The position numbers and the translations under genes were made by a program. A DNA stretch of 64,000 nucleotides from DATBDN01 sp963715995 (lineage in GTDB: Bacteria > Actinomycetota > Thermoleophilia > Solirubrobacterales > Thermoleophilaceae), in NCBI GenBank assembly GCA_963715995.1, contig OY970283.1:2356001-2420000 (forward strand), in the 5' to 3' direction. The notes under the pieces were generated by a model that made no database searches, was not told where the DNA came from, and saw only the letters and a program-made list of their open reading frames with translations. Shown here one piece after another: positions 1 through 9,716 of this stretch (position 1 is its first letter; each line of letters starts with the position of its first letter).

Positions 1-279
1 GTCGGGCACCGAGTCCATGAACAGCAGCTGGTAGACGCCGATGCGCAGCGCGTCGAGCAGCGGCGGGTCGAGCTTCTCGACAGGCCGTGCCGACAGCCGG
101 CCGATCACGTGGTCGAGCGTCATCCGCCGCTGGATCGTCCCGTAGGCCAGCCGCTGCGCGAACGCGCGGTCGGCCGGCGACAGGCGCGCTCGCTCAGCCT
201 CGCCGCGGAACGCGCGGTCGGCGTAGGCGCCGTCGCTGACGCGGCGCACGACCGTGAACGCCAGCTCGCGTGCCGTCAT
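1..279 (-). CDS. rsmB: RsmB-type 16S rRNA cytosine-C5 methyltransferase, N-terminal part only
   Basis: The 93 codons before the window edge encode a NusB-like helical domain (starts MTARELAFTVVRRV, with AFAQRLAYGTIQRR near residue 50). This domain opens RsmB/Sun enzymes, which methylate C967 of 16S rRNA. The SAM-binding catalytic domain lies outside the window. The ATG at 279 overlaps the fmt stop in an ATGA, so translation is probably coupled. The order def-fmt-rsmB is a common bacterial arrangement and supports the call. A free-standing NusB is less likely because the genes upstream are def and fmt. Confidence 0.85.
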   Translation of the reverse strand, partial: MTARELAFTVVRRVSDGAYADRAFRGEAERARLSPADRAFAQRLAYGTIQRRMTLDHVIGRLSARPVEKLDPPLLDALRIGVYQLLFMDSVPD

Positions 280-1178
280 CCACCGCGGACGTGGCGCGCG
301 CCGCGGCCGCGCAGGAAGTCGGGCGCGTCCATCGCCCGTCCGCCGGGTGGCTGGACCACCAGCAGCTCGAGCGCTCCGCCCGCGCAGCCCCACAGCAGCC
401 GGCCGTCGACGGCGGCGAGCTCACCCGGCGCCGCGGACTCCGCGGCCACCCGCGCCTTGCGGACGCCCAGCCGCTGGCCGTCCGGCAGCTCGATCCAAGT
501 GCCCACGTGCGGGTTGAGCGCTCGCACGCGCCGCGCCAGCGACTCGGCGCCGGCTGCCGGGTCGAGGCGGCGCTCGTCGCTCTCGATCTTCGGCGCGATC
601 GTGACGTCCTGCTCAGGCTGCGGCACGCAGTCAGGCGCCGTGTCGAGCGCCTCGGTGAGCAGCTCACCGCTCAGGCGCGCCAGCCGCGGGGCCAGCGTGC
701 CGAAGTCGTCGTCGGGCGCGATGGGCTCCTCGCGCTGTAGGCACATCGGCCCGGCATCGAGCTCCGCGACGGGGCGCATGATCGTCACGCCGGTCGTCTG
801 GTCGCCGGCCTCGATCGCGCGCTCGATCGGCGCGGCGCCGCGCCAGCGGGGCAAGAGCGACGGGTGCACGTTCAGCATCGAGTGCTCGGACAGGAGCGGG
901 TCCTTGATCAGCGCTCCGTAGGCGCAGATCAGCACCTCGTCGGGCTGTGCCGCGGTGATCCGCGCCCTGGCGTCCTCCGAGTTGACCGAATCCGGCTGGA
1001 AGACCTCGAGCCCCAGCTCGCGGGCGGTGTCGGCGACGGGCGGCGGCTGGAGCTTGCGGCCACGCCCACGCGGGCGGTCAGGCCGGGTGACGACGAGCGC
1101 CGGGGAATGCGGGCCCGCGGCAAGCCGCCGCAGCACGACGGCAGCGAACTCGGATGTGCCCATGTAGACGGTGCGCAA
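276..1178 (-). CDS. fmt: Methionyl-tRNA formyltransferase
   Basis: Formylates the initiator Met-tRNA using 10-formyl-tetrahydrofolate. The 300-residue length is typical. The formyltransferase core carries the signature NVHPSLLPRWRGAAPI at about residues 103-118, which places the catalytic Asn103 and His105; the catalytic Asp is Asp141 in the segment AELDAGPM. A C-terminal OB-like tRNA-binding domain follows from about residue 205. It lies 3 bp downstream of def and overlaps rsmB by 4 bp, so it forms the usual deformylase/formylase pair. The frame is intact, in contrast to priA upstream. Confidence 0.97.
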   Translation of the reverse strand: MRTVYMGTSEFAAVVLRRLAAGPHSPALVVTRPDRPRGRGRKLQPPPVADTARELGLEVFQPDSVNSEDARARITAAQPDEVLICAYGALIKDPLLSEHSMLNVHPSLLPRWRGAAPIERAIEAGDQTTGVTIMRPVAELDAGPMCLQREEPIAPDDDFGTLAPRLARLSGELLTEALDTAPDCVPQPEQDVTIAPKIESDERRLDPAAGAESLARRVRALNPHVGTWIELPDGQRLGVRKARVAAESAAPGELAAVDGRLLWGCAGGALELLVVQPPGGRAMDAPDFLRGRGARHVRGG

Positions 1179-1181
1179 GCG

Positions 1182-1790
1182 CTATGCCGCTTCGCGCTCT
1201 GCGTCGCGCAGCGTGCGGATTGCCTCGCGGCGCTGGTCCTTCGTGGTGCGGTCCAGAATCAGGACTCCGTTCAGGTGGTCCAGCTCGTGCTGGATCACGC
1301 GCGCCTCGAGCCCCGAGGCCTCGACGAAGCGGGCGTCGCCGTGCTCGTCCTGTGCCCGCACGCGCACGTGCACCGGGCGCTCCACGTCCACGAGGATGCC
1401 CGGGATCGAGAGGCAGCCCTCCTCGGCCGGCTCGGCCTCGTCGCTGGTCCACTCGACCTCGGGATTGACGAGCGCCACGACCGGGCCCTCCGGGCCGACG
1501 CGGTACACCAACAGCTGCTGCGAGACGCCAATCTGCGGGGCCGCCAGGCCAATTCCGAGCGCATCGTGCATGAGCGCGGCCATCCGCTCGATCTGATCCT
1601 GCAGCGCCTCGTCGAAGCGATCGACTGAGGCGGCCCGGCTCTTCAGGACCGGATCGCCGAAGCGGCGGATCTGCCTGAGCGCGACCGCACGCCGCGCTGC
1701 GACCTGCGGATCGAGCACCTCGTGCTCGTCGTGATCCTCGTCCGCGTCGGGGGCGACTTCGACCACGTCGTCAAGGTGCTCCTCGCTCAC
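1182..1790 (-). CDS. def: Peptide deformylase
   Basis: Removes the formyl group from nascent proteins; a metalloenzyme. All three family motifs are present: GIGLAAPQIG (residues 79-88), EGCLS with the metal ligand Cys126, and HELDH (168-172) with two His ligands and the catalytic Glu. The GTG start gives 202 residues with an unusual acidic N-terminal extension of about 38 residues, rich in Glu, Asp and His, before the conserved IRRFGDPVL. The true start could therefore be further in. It sits 24 bp after priA and 3 bp before fmt. Confidence 0.96.
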   Translation of the reverse strand: MSEEHLDDVVEVAPDADEDHDEHEVLDPQVAARRAVALRQIRRFGDPVLKSRAASVDRFDEALQDQIERMAALMHDALGIGLAAPQIGVSQQLLVYRVGPEGPVVALVNPEVEWTSDEAEPAEEGCLSIPGILVDVERPVHVRVRAQDEHGDARFVEASGLEARVIQHELDHLNGVLILDRTTKDQRREAIRTLRDAEREAA

Positions 1791-1814
1791 ACAGCGAAGT
1801 TTAGGGAAAGCGGG

Positions 1815-4036
1815 CTACTGAGGATCGACGTCGACCGAGAGGGCGACGCCCTTGTGGCGGCGATCGCCCGCGACCTGCTCGACGGCGTGCCGGACCGCGC
1901 GAATCGCAGCCGCGCGGTCGGCTGCCTTGACGACCAACTGCGAGCGCTCCCGCCCCTGGAGGCGAAACAGCGGTGCCGGGCCGAGCAGCTGCGCGTCGTC
2001 GAGCACGATCAGCTCGCGCAGGGCGTTCGCAGCCTCGAGCTCAGGCCCGGGCTCGTCGGACAGGCAGACGATGCGGATGAGGTTGCCGAACGGCGGATAG
2101 CGCAGCGCTCGCGGCGCGCGAGCTCCTGCGTGAGGAAGCCCTCGGAGTCGTGCGCGGCGGCCAGCCTCAGGGCCCGGGCGCCCGGATCGAGCGCCTGCAC
2201 CATGACGCGCCCGGCGCGCGCGCCGCGCCCGCTGCGTCCCGCCAATTGCGCCACGAGCGCGAACGTGCGCTCCTCCGCGCGGAAGTCCGGGAAGCGCAGC
2301 GTGGAGTCGGCGTCGAGCACCACGCCAAGCGTGACGTCGGGGAAGTCGTGCCCCTTGGCGACCATCTGCGTGCCCACCAGCACGCCCGCGTCGGCGCGCG
2401 TTCGAACGGCCGAGCAGGTCGCGGACCGCCGCCGCGCTCGTTCGCGGTGTCGGCGTCGAGCCGGAACACCGGCAGCGGCGTCCATAAGCGCGGCCAGCTC
2501 GTCCTCGAGCCTCTCCGTGCCGGTGCCGTGGCGCGAGAGCGACACCGAGCCGCAGTCCGGGCACGCCGATGGGACGCGCTCCGATGGCCGCAGTGGTGGC
2601 ACGCGATCCGGCCCGCCGGCGCGGTGGAGCACGAGCGTGACATCGCACTCCGGGCAGCTCCCACACGCGGCCGCAGCCGCTGCAGGACAGGAAGTTCGAC
2701 CAGCCGCGGCGGTTCAGCAGCACGATCGCCTTCTCGCCCGCGCTTCGCGCACCCGTCGAGCGCGTCGCGCGTGCGTCGGGTGAAGCGCGACCGCGGATGC
2801 CCGCCATCCGCACGACCTCGACCGGCGGCAGCGCGCCGCCCGTCGACCCGCTCCGGCATCGACGATCCGCTCAGCCGCACGCGCGACTCTCGGGCCGCGG
2901 CGTCGCGCTGCCCGCCAGGAGCACCGCGCCGGCCTGCTCCGCGCGCCGCTCGGCCACGCGGCGCGCGTCGTAGCGAGGGTCGCCGTCCTGCTTGTAGGAC
3001 GCGTCGTGCTCCTCGTCGACCACGATCAGCCCGAGGTCCGTCAGCGGCGCGAACACCGCCGAGCGCGGCCCGATGCACACGCGCGCCTCGCCGCGGCGCA
3101 GGCGCAGCCCACTCGTCGTAGCGCTCGCCCAGCGACAGGCCTCGAGTGGAGCATCGCGACCTGCGTCGCCGAAGCGCTGCTCGAAGCGCGCCGGCCGTCT
3201 GAGGGGTGAGGGCGATCTCGGGCACGAGCACGATCGCGGTGCGGCCGCGGGCGAGCGTCGCCGCGACCGCGTGCAGGTAGACCTCGGTCTTGCCGCTGCC
3301 GGTGACGCCGTGGAGCAGCAGGCGCGTGCCCGCGTCCTCCGAGTCGAGCCCCGCGACGATCGCGGGCGCAGCGCGTCGCGCTGCGCGTCGGTGAGGCTGT
3401 CGCCGCCGTCGCGCACGGCGCCGATCGGCGGCGGCGTCCGGCACGCGCTGCACGCGCGCCTCGTCGATCGCGACCAGGCCGCGCGCCTCGAGGCGCTCAG
3501 CGTGTCGTGGCGTGCAGCCCGCCGTCGCGGCAGCGCATCGGCGGCCGACAGCGGCGCAGCCGCGAGCGCCTCGAGCGCCGCGCCGCTGGCGCCCGCCCAG
3601 GCGGCCGCTCGGCGGCCAGCAGCTCGCGCCCTGCGTCGCGTGATCGACGGCCGTGAGCGCCGTGCGCGGGCGGGCGCGCTGCTTCGCTCCTGTGCCGGTG
3701 CCGGGCGGCAGGACGAGCGCGAGCCCGCGCGCGGGCGTCGAGCAGTACTCCTCCGCCACCCACAGCCCGAGCCGCACCAGCTCCGGCGGCACGTCGGCCC
3801 GAGCGCCGCAGGGGCGTCGCGAGCCGCTCGGGCGGCAGCTCGCTGCGCTCGGCCATCTCGACGACGACCCCGAGCACCTGGCGCCGCGCGAACGGCACCA
3901 TCAGCACGCTTCCGACCCCGACGGAGGCGAGATCGCCCCCCAGCGCATAGTCGAACGGCCCACGCAGCGCGCGCGCTGGCGTGAGCGGCTCGACCTTTGC
4001 GATCACCCCGACCAACCTAGGCGGGGAACCGGACAC
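1815..4036 (-). CDS. priA: Primosomal helicase PriA, reading frame broken many times
   Basis: PriA is the 3'-5' helicase that restarts stalled replication forks. Its parts can be read in order across all three minus-strand frames: N-terminal 3'-DNA-binding domain (PFDYAL, FARRQVLGVVVE), Walker A HGVTGSGKTEVYLH near 3270-3311, DEEH box (VVDEEHDASYKQDGD near 2990-3025), zinc-binding pairs CSGCG, CHHCGH and CPDCGS (about 2540-2690), motif V/VI region (GTQMVAKGHDFPDVTLG, QLAGRSGRG) and the C-terminal RYPPFGNLIRI. More than fifteen one-base frame changes are needed over about 1.7 kb, both insertions and deletions. Because the coding content is fully conserved between breaks, I read this as poor consensus sequence rather than a decayed gene. 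The GTG at 4036 is a tentative start. Confidence 0.85.
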
Positions 4037-4064
4037 CGCCCGCCTGCCGCGGGCCGATGCCGGG

Positions 4065-5307
<1,243 letters not shown>

Positions 5308-5320
5308 CAGCGGGGGAAGA

Positions 5321-6625
5321 CTAGCCACCGCCTGAGGTTCTGAAGTCGATGATCACCGGCACGCCCTCGAGCCCGTAGCGCTGCCGCAGCCTGTTCTCGA
5401 GGAAGTAGGCGTAGTCACGCGTCACTGCGCCCTTTTCGTTGACCTGGATCGAGAAGCGCGGGGGTCGTTCCTCGAACTGGGTCATGTAGTACATCTTCAG
5501 ACGTTTTCCGCGCACGGACGGCGGCTGGCGCGCGGCCTGGATGTCGCTCAGGAAGCGGTTGAGCTCGCTCGTCGGGATCCGCCCGCGGGCGCGATCGGCT
5601 AGCCCCATCGCCTCCAGCACGAGCCTGCGGACGCCGCGCCCGTTCTTGGCCGAGACCGTCAGCACGCGCGGCCGCTGGCGCAGCTTCTGGTTGATGCGCG
5701 CCTTGGCGAACTCGAGGTCGGTGTCGTTCACGTCCCACTTGTTCAGCCCGATGACGGTGGCGCAGTGCTTGTGCATCGCCAGATCCGCGATGCGCATGTC
5801 CTCGGTCGTCACGCCCTCCGAGGCGTCGCACATGACGATCGCGACGTCCGCGCGCTCGGCCGCGCGCTCCGAGCGCAGCTGCGCGTACCAGTCGACCGTG
5901 CCCGCCACCTTCGTGCGCCGCCGCAGGCCGGCGGTGTCGACCAGCATCACCGGCCGGCCCTCGATCTCCAGGCGCGTGTCGATCGCGTCGCGCGTGGTGC
6001 CCGCGATGTCCGAGACGATCACCCGGTCCTCGCCCAGCACGCGGTTCACGAGCGATGACTTGCCCACGTTCGGCCGGCCGATCACCGCCAGCCGGATCGT
6101 CTCGCTGTCGTCCTCGGGCTCGGGCGCATGCTCGAGCGCCTCGGCCACGCGGTCGAGCAGGTCGCCGGTGCCGAGGCCCTGCGCCGCCGAGACCGCGATC
6201 GGATCGCCGAGGCCGAGCGCGTAGAACTCGGCCGCGTCCGGCAGCGACTTCTGGCTGTCGATCTTGTTCGCGGCAACCAGCACGGGGATGTTGCCCGTCC
6301 GCAGTTCCCGCGCCAGCTCGTCGTCGCCGGCGCGCAGGCCCGCCCGCGCGTCAACCACCAGCACCGCAACTTGGGACTCCGCCAGCGCGCGCCGCGCCTG
6401 CGCCTGAACCGAGCGCGACAGGTCGTCCTCCTCGACCATGTCGACGCCGCCTGTGTCGACCAGCAGGAAGCGGCGGCCGTTCCACTCGGTCTCGATCTCC
6501 TTGCGGTCGCGCGTGACGCCGGACTGCTCGTGCACCACCGCCTCGCGGCTCTCGGACAGGCGGTTGACGAGCGTGGACTTGCCGACGTTCGGATAGCCGA
6601 CGATGGCGACCTTCGGCAGCGTCAT
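5321..6625 (-). CDS. der: Ribosome-assembly GTPase Der (EngA)
   Basis: A double-GTPase needed for maturation of the 50S ribosomal subunit. Two complete G domains occur in tandem: the first P-loop GYPNVGKST at residues 10-18 with DTGG and NKID (120-123), the second GRPNVGKSS at 183-191 with DTAG and NKWD. A C-terminal KH-like domain (about 350-434) ends the protein. The 434-residue length is normal. The ATG at 6625 shares one base with the cmk stop (TGATG), giving the widespread cmk-der pair. The frame is clean. Confidence 0.97.
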   Translation of the reverse strand: MTLPKVAIVGYPNVGKSTLVNRLSESREAVVHEQSGVTRDRKEIETEWNGRRFLLVDTGGVDMVEEDDLSRSVQAQARRALAESQVAVLVVDARAGLRAGDDELARELRTGNIPVLVAANKIDSQKSLPDAAEFYALGLGDPIAVSAAQGLGTGDLLDRVAEALEHAPEPEDDSETIRLAVIGRPNVGKSSLVNRVLGEDRVIVSDIAGTTRDAIDTRLEIEGRPVMLVDTAGLRRRTKVAGTVDWYAQLRSERAAERADVAIVMCDASEGVTTEDMRIADLAMHKHCATVIGLNKWDVNDTDLEFAKARINQKLRQRPRVLTVSAKNGRGVRRLVLEAMGLADRARGRIPTSELNRFLSDIQAARQPPSVRGKRLKMYYMTQFEERPPRFSIQVNEKGAVTRDYAYFLENRLRQRYGLEGVPVIIDFRTSGGG

Positions 6626-7210
6626 CAGCGCGCCTCGTCGACGAGCGCCGCGATCTCGCCGACAACCTGCGCGACCGGCTTGCCGGTCGTGTCGACCTCG
6701 ACCGCGCCGGGCGCGGGGCGCAGCGGCGAGTGCTCGCGCGTGCGGTCCTGCTCGTCGCGCAAGGTCTGGTCGCGCAGCACGAGCTCGCGGGTCCGTCCCC
6801 AGCTCGGCCGCGCGCCGGCGGGCGCGCTCGACCGGGTCGGCCGTCAGGAAGACCTTCACCGCCGCATCGGGCACCACGACCGTGCCGATGTCCCGCCCCT
6901 CGGCCACCCAGTCGCCGTCGCTCAGCAGTTCTCGCTGGCGCTCGACGAGCGCCTCGCGTACTGAGGGGTCGGTCGCCACGCGCGAGGCAGCGTCGGAGAC
7001 CTCCGCGGTGCGGATGTCGGGGCTGCCGAGCAGGCGGGTGTCGAGCTTGCGCGCCTCCTCGGCGGCAGGGCGGCCGCTGCGGGCGGCCTGGAGCGCGACC
7101 GCGCGATACATCGCCCCGGAATCGAGGTACGTGAAGCCGAGCGCCTGGGCAAGCGCCCGCGCAACAGTGCTCTTGCCCGCCCCCGCGGGTCCGTCGATGG
7201 CAACGACCAT
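6625..7210 (-). CDS. cmk: Cytidylate kinase, with one extra base in a G run
   Basis: Phosphorylates CMP and dCMP. The start MVVAIDGPAGAGKSTVARAL contains the P-loop, and GFTYLDSGAMYRA and GRDIGTVVVPDAAVKVFLTA are classic Cmk segments. After RRRAAELG the frame slips at a CCCC run (plus-strand 6797-6800). With one base fewer it reads ELGRTRELVLRDQTLRDEQD, the expected LID and C-terminal part, and ends at the TGA overlapping der. Without the correction the ORF runs through into der and mimics a fusion. The spacing to the upstream insert (7211 onwards) marks the operon start. Confidence 0.92.
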
Positions 7211-7362
7211 GAGGGGTGGAAGGCTAGGAGGCGCGGGAAAAGCGCCTCGCGGGGTGACGCTCAGCCTGGTGAGTCGCCTGCAAGACCCTCAGTGCGACTA
7301 CGTCGTCCAATGCAGCACTCCAATCAGCGGGACCACGCGTTCGTGAGCAGGCGCATCGAGAA

Positions 7363-7545
7363 TTACGAAAGTAGCTTTACAAACCCGATCACAAGCAGCG
7401 TGACGATGATCGCGCCTCCAACATATCTCGTGGTCGCGGGGTCTGGGCGGTGCCTCCAGCGCGGAGATTCACCCCGTGCTCGCCCAGCAAGATAGGCAAC
7501 ACCCAACCCAACGAATATGAAGACTGTCAGCGGAAGGCCTTCCAT
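7363..7545 (-). CDS. Small two-helix membrane protein, unknown
   Basis: A 60-codon ORF with two hydrophobic stretches (about residues 6-20, FIFVGLGVAYLAG, and 43-58, GGAIIVTLLVIGFVKLL) separated by a basic, Arg- and Pro-rich loop. It lies alone in the gap before cmk, in locally lower-GC sequence than its neighbours. No family is recognised. The two helices with a charged loop favour a real small membrane protein, but it could be a chance ORF. The rest of 7211-7709 shows no further gene. Confidence 0.4.
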   Translation of the reverse strand: MEGLPLTVFIFVGLGVAYLAGRARGESPRWRHRPDPATTRYVGGAIIVTLLVIGFVKLLS

Positions 7546-7666
7546 TCGTGCACGCGCTCCTGCTCGCCAGCGTCACCGTAGCGTCAGTTTGGCCGCCGAG
7601 TCTGTCGACCACGAGCACCTTCAACACGCCATCACCTCGAACCATCTGCCCAGTTTCGTCGGCGAC

Positions 7667-7689
7667 GCGTCAACGTACAGCGTTGACGC
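7667..7689. promoter_or_regulatory. Perfect inverted repeat upstream of toxin-antitoxin genes, likely operator
   Basis: GCGTCAACG and CGTTGACGC form a perfect 9-bp inverted repeat around the 5-base centre TACAG. It ends 20 bp before the ATG of the ribbon-helix-helix antitoxin. Such antitoxins commonly repress their own operon by binding palindromes, so this is the best operator candidate. A TTGACG (7683-7688) inside the right arm resembles a -35 box, but no well-spaced -10 is obvious. Confidence 0.55.
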
Positions 7690-7709
7690 TGTGCTACGTT
7701 GCATACGCC

Positions 7710-8099
7710 ATGTCCGTGAACGTCTCGGTCCGCCTCGATGACACGCTCGCCGAGCGCCTGCGTTTGCGCGCGCGGGCTGCCGGCGAGACGCTCTCTGATC
7801 GCCTCCGGCGCTATGCCGAGGAGGGCGCTCGCCGGGACGAGCATCCGCTGATCACGTTCCGGGACGGGCCTGCGGGCCGGCGCGCTGGGCTGATCGGCGG
7901 ACCCGACGTCTGGGAGGTCTCGATGTGGGTTGACGAGCTCGAGGACGAGTCCGACCCCATCGCAGCGCTCGCTGACGAGTCGGCGCTGACCCGTGCCGAG
8001 GTCGACGCCGCTCTGCGCTACCGCTCCGCCTACCCGGACGAAATCGGCGTGCGCATCGAGCTCCACCGCAGCGAGACTGCTGCCTCCGACACCGCTTGA
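7710..8099 (+). CDS. Ribbon-helix-helix (CopG-type) antitoxin
   Basis: The 129-residue protein begins MSVNVSVRLDDTLAERLRLRA, a beta-strand plus helix pattern typical of ribbon-helix-helix DNA-binding antitoxins. A second part (about 48-75, HPLITFRDGPAGRRAGLIGG, then VWEV) recurs in my recollection with actinobacterial antitoxins partnered by DUF5615 toxins. The C-terminal part is acidic and may bind the toxin. The stop codon overlaps the toxin TTG start (TTGA), so the pair is coupled. A perfect palindrome lies just upstream. Start chosen at the ATG after that palindrome. Confidence 0.75.
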   Translation: MSVNVSVRLDDTLAERLRLRARAAGETLSDRLRRYAEEGARRDEHPLITFRDGPAGRRAGLIGGPDVWEVSMWVDELEDESDPIAALADESALTRAEVDAALRYRSAYPDEIGVRIELHRSETAASDTA

Positions 8100-8452
8100 G
8101 GCTGCTGCTCGACGAGATGTACCCGGCTGCGCTGGCCGAGGCTCTGTGCTCTGCCGGCGTCGAGGCCATCCGCGCCGCCGAGCTGGGCTTGGCCGGCAGG
8201 AGCGACGAGGAGGTGTTTGCGAAGGCCGGCACCGAGCGCTGGGCACTGCTCACCGAGAACGTCGCGGACTTCGCAAGGCTCGCCGCCGAGCACGTCGCAG
8301 CCGGTCGCCACCACCCTGGCGTCCTGATCGCACTCTCGTCGCGCTTCTCGCGGCGCCCCGCCGGCGTTGGCCCGATCGTCGCCGCTGTGGTCGCCGTAGC
8401 CGATGACGACGTGGGCGACCGCGTCGTCTACCTCCGGCGCGAGGACCGCTGA
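8096..8452 (+). CDS. DUF5615 PIN-like putative toxin
   Basis: The 118-residue protein starts MRLLLDEMYPAALAEAL and contains LLTENVADFARLA at about 51-63. An early Asp-Glu pair and a later (T/S)-(D/E)-(N/D)-x-D-F motif are the pattern of the DUF5615/Mut7-C PIN-like nuclease fold. Probable metal-binding acids are Asp6, Glu7, Asp36, Glu54 and Asp58. It starts at a TTG overlapping the antitoxin stop. Toxin activity is inferred from the operon and fold; RNase activity of the family is not something the sequence proves. Confidence 0.7.
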   Translation: MRLLLDEMYPAALAEALCSAGVEAIRAAELGLAGRSDEEVFAKAGTERWALLTENVADFARLAAEHVAAGRHHPGVLIALSSRFSRRPAGVGPIVAAVVAVADDDVGDRVVYLRREDR

Positions 8453-8463
8453 CGTCGGGGAGA

Positions 8464-9672
8464 TCACCCCGCCGCCAGCCCCGCCAGGTCCAGGATCCCG
8501 AAGCCGAAGTCCGGATCGCGGCCCGGTGCGCCCGCGTCTGTGACGAGCGCGTCCAGCCGGGTGCGGATCGTGTTCGCGGTCGAACGCGGGTGCGCTTCCC
8601 ACTCGAGCGCCGCTGCGCCGGCCGCGTGTGGCGTTGCCATTGAGGTGCCGGACTCGCGCAGGTAGCCGCCGCCGAGCTTGGCCGACAGCACGTCGACGCC
8701 TGGTGCCGCCACCTCGACGTCCGCGTTCGCGTTCGAGAAGTACGCATGGGCGCCGCTGTCGTCGACTGCGGCAACCGAGACGACCTCGGGGTAGCCGGCT
8801 GGATAGTCGAGCGCGCTCGCGCCGTCGTTGCCGGCCGCCGCGACGATGACCGAGCCCGAGCGGCCGCCGCTCGCCCACGCCCCGTGCACCGCTGCCTTCA
8901 GTGTTTTGGTGGCCGGCCCTCCGAGGCTCATCGAGATGACCTTCGCCCCCTGCGCGTGCGCCCACGCGATGCAGGCCGCGACGTCCGAGGTGTCGCCGGA
9001 GCCGTCGGCCCCGAGCGCCTTGCAGATGATGAGCGGCGAGTCGAACGCCACGCCGGCGATGCCGACGCCGTTGCCGGCGATCGCGGCGACCGTGCCCGCG
9101 ACGTGGGTCCCGTGGCCCTCGTCGTCTGCGCACGCGCCCTCGCTGACCTGACCGCGCGTCGAGGTGGCGCACGCCACGGCCTTGCCCTCCAGGTCCTCGT
9201 GGGCCTGGTCGATGCCCGTGTCGACGATCGCCACCGGAGTGCCGCCGGCCGCCGGCCATGACGCGCTCAGCCCGAGCGCGTCCCAGCCCGCCTGGGCCTG
9301 GATCAGCCCCAGGCCGCCGAGATCCGCGAGCAGGGGGTCGTTCGGCGCGTCGAGCGCGTAGAGCTTGTAGTCCGGCTCGGCCCAGACGACGCCGGCCCGG
9401 CGTGCGATCGACGCGGCCGCCGCGATCGGATCGCCAACGACCGCGACGAGCTTGGTGCCCTGCCCGCGGACGGCACCCAGCACGGCACCGCCGACCGACT
9501 GGATCGAGAGCGCTCGCCGGTGTCTCGAAATGCCGCTGCGGTACTTCACGATCACGCGCGCATCGGCGACCGCGGCATGGACACGAGGCCGCGGCGAGGC
9601 ACCCGCGGCAGGTGCTGGAGTGGCTGAAGAGACGAGGGCTGCACACGTGGCAGCAAGGCAGATTCGGTTCAT
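8464..9672 (-). CDS. Secreted subtilisin-like serine protease (S8)
   Basis: A 402-residue secreted peptidase. The N-terminus is a signal peptide (hydrophobic about 4-24 with alanines). A short I9-like propeptide follows (about 38-107, ARVIVKYRSG to AEPDYKLYAL). The catalytic triad is Asp151 (PVAIVDTGID), His187 (DEGHGTHVAGT) and Ser344 (SGTSMATPHAAG), with oxyanion Asn282 (AAAGND). It ends soon after the triad Ser with no C-terminal anchor, so it is probably released. It lies 44 bp after aroA on the same strand but is functionally unrelated, and belongs to the accessory stretch between aroA and cmk. Confidence 0.93.
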   Translation of the reverse strand: MNRICLAATCAALVSSATPAPAAGASPRPRVHAAVADARVIVKYRSGISRHRRALSIQSVGGAVLGAVRGQGTKLVAVVGDPIAAAASIARRAGVVWAEPDYKLYALDAPNDPLLADLGGLGLIQAQAGWDALGLSASWPAAGGTPVAIVDTGIDQAHEDLEGKAVACATSTRGQVSEGACADDEGHGTHVAGTVAAIAGNGVGIAGVAFDSPLIICKALGADGSGDTSDVAACIAWAHAQGAKVISMSLGGPATKTLKAAVHGAWASGGRSGSVIVAAAGNDGASALDYPAGYPEVVSVAAVDDSGAHAYFSNANADVEVAAPGVDVLSAKLGGGYLRESGTSMATPHAAGAAALEWEAHPRSTANTIRTRLDALVTDAGAPGRDPDFGFGILDLAGLAAG

Positions 9673-9716
9673 GCCCCGACCATGCGTGACGCCGTGTGAC
9701 GGCGCTGTTCGAACGG

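Noticed and set aside
5321..7210. A 629-residue Cmk-Der fusion protein
   Set aside because: It arises only from the extra base in the cmk G run. With that base removed, cmk ends in a normal TGATG overlap with der.
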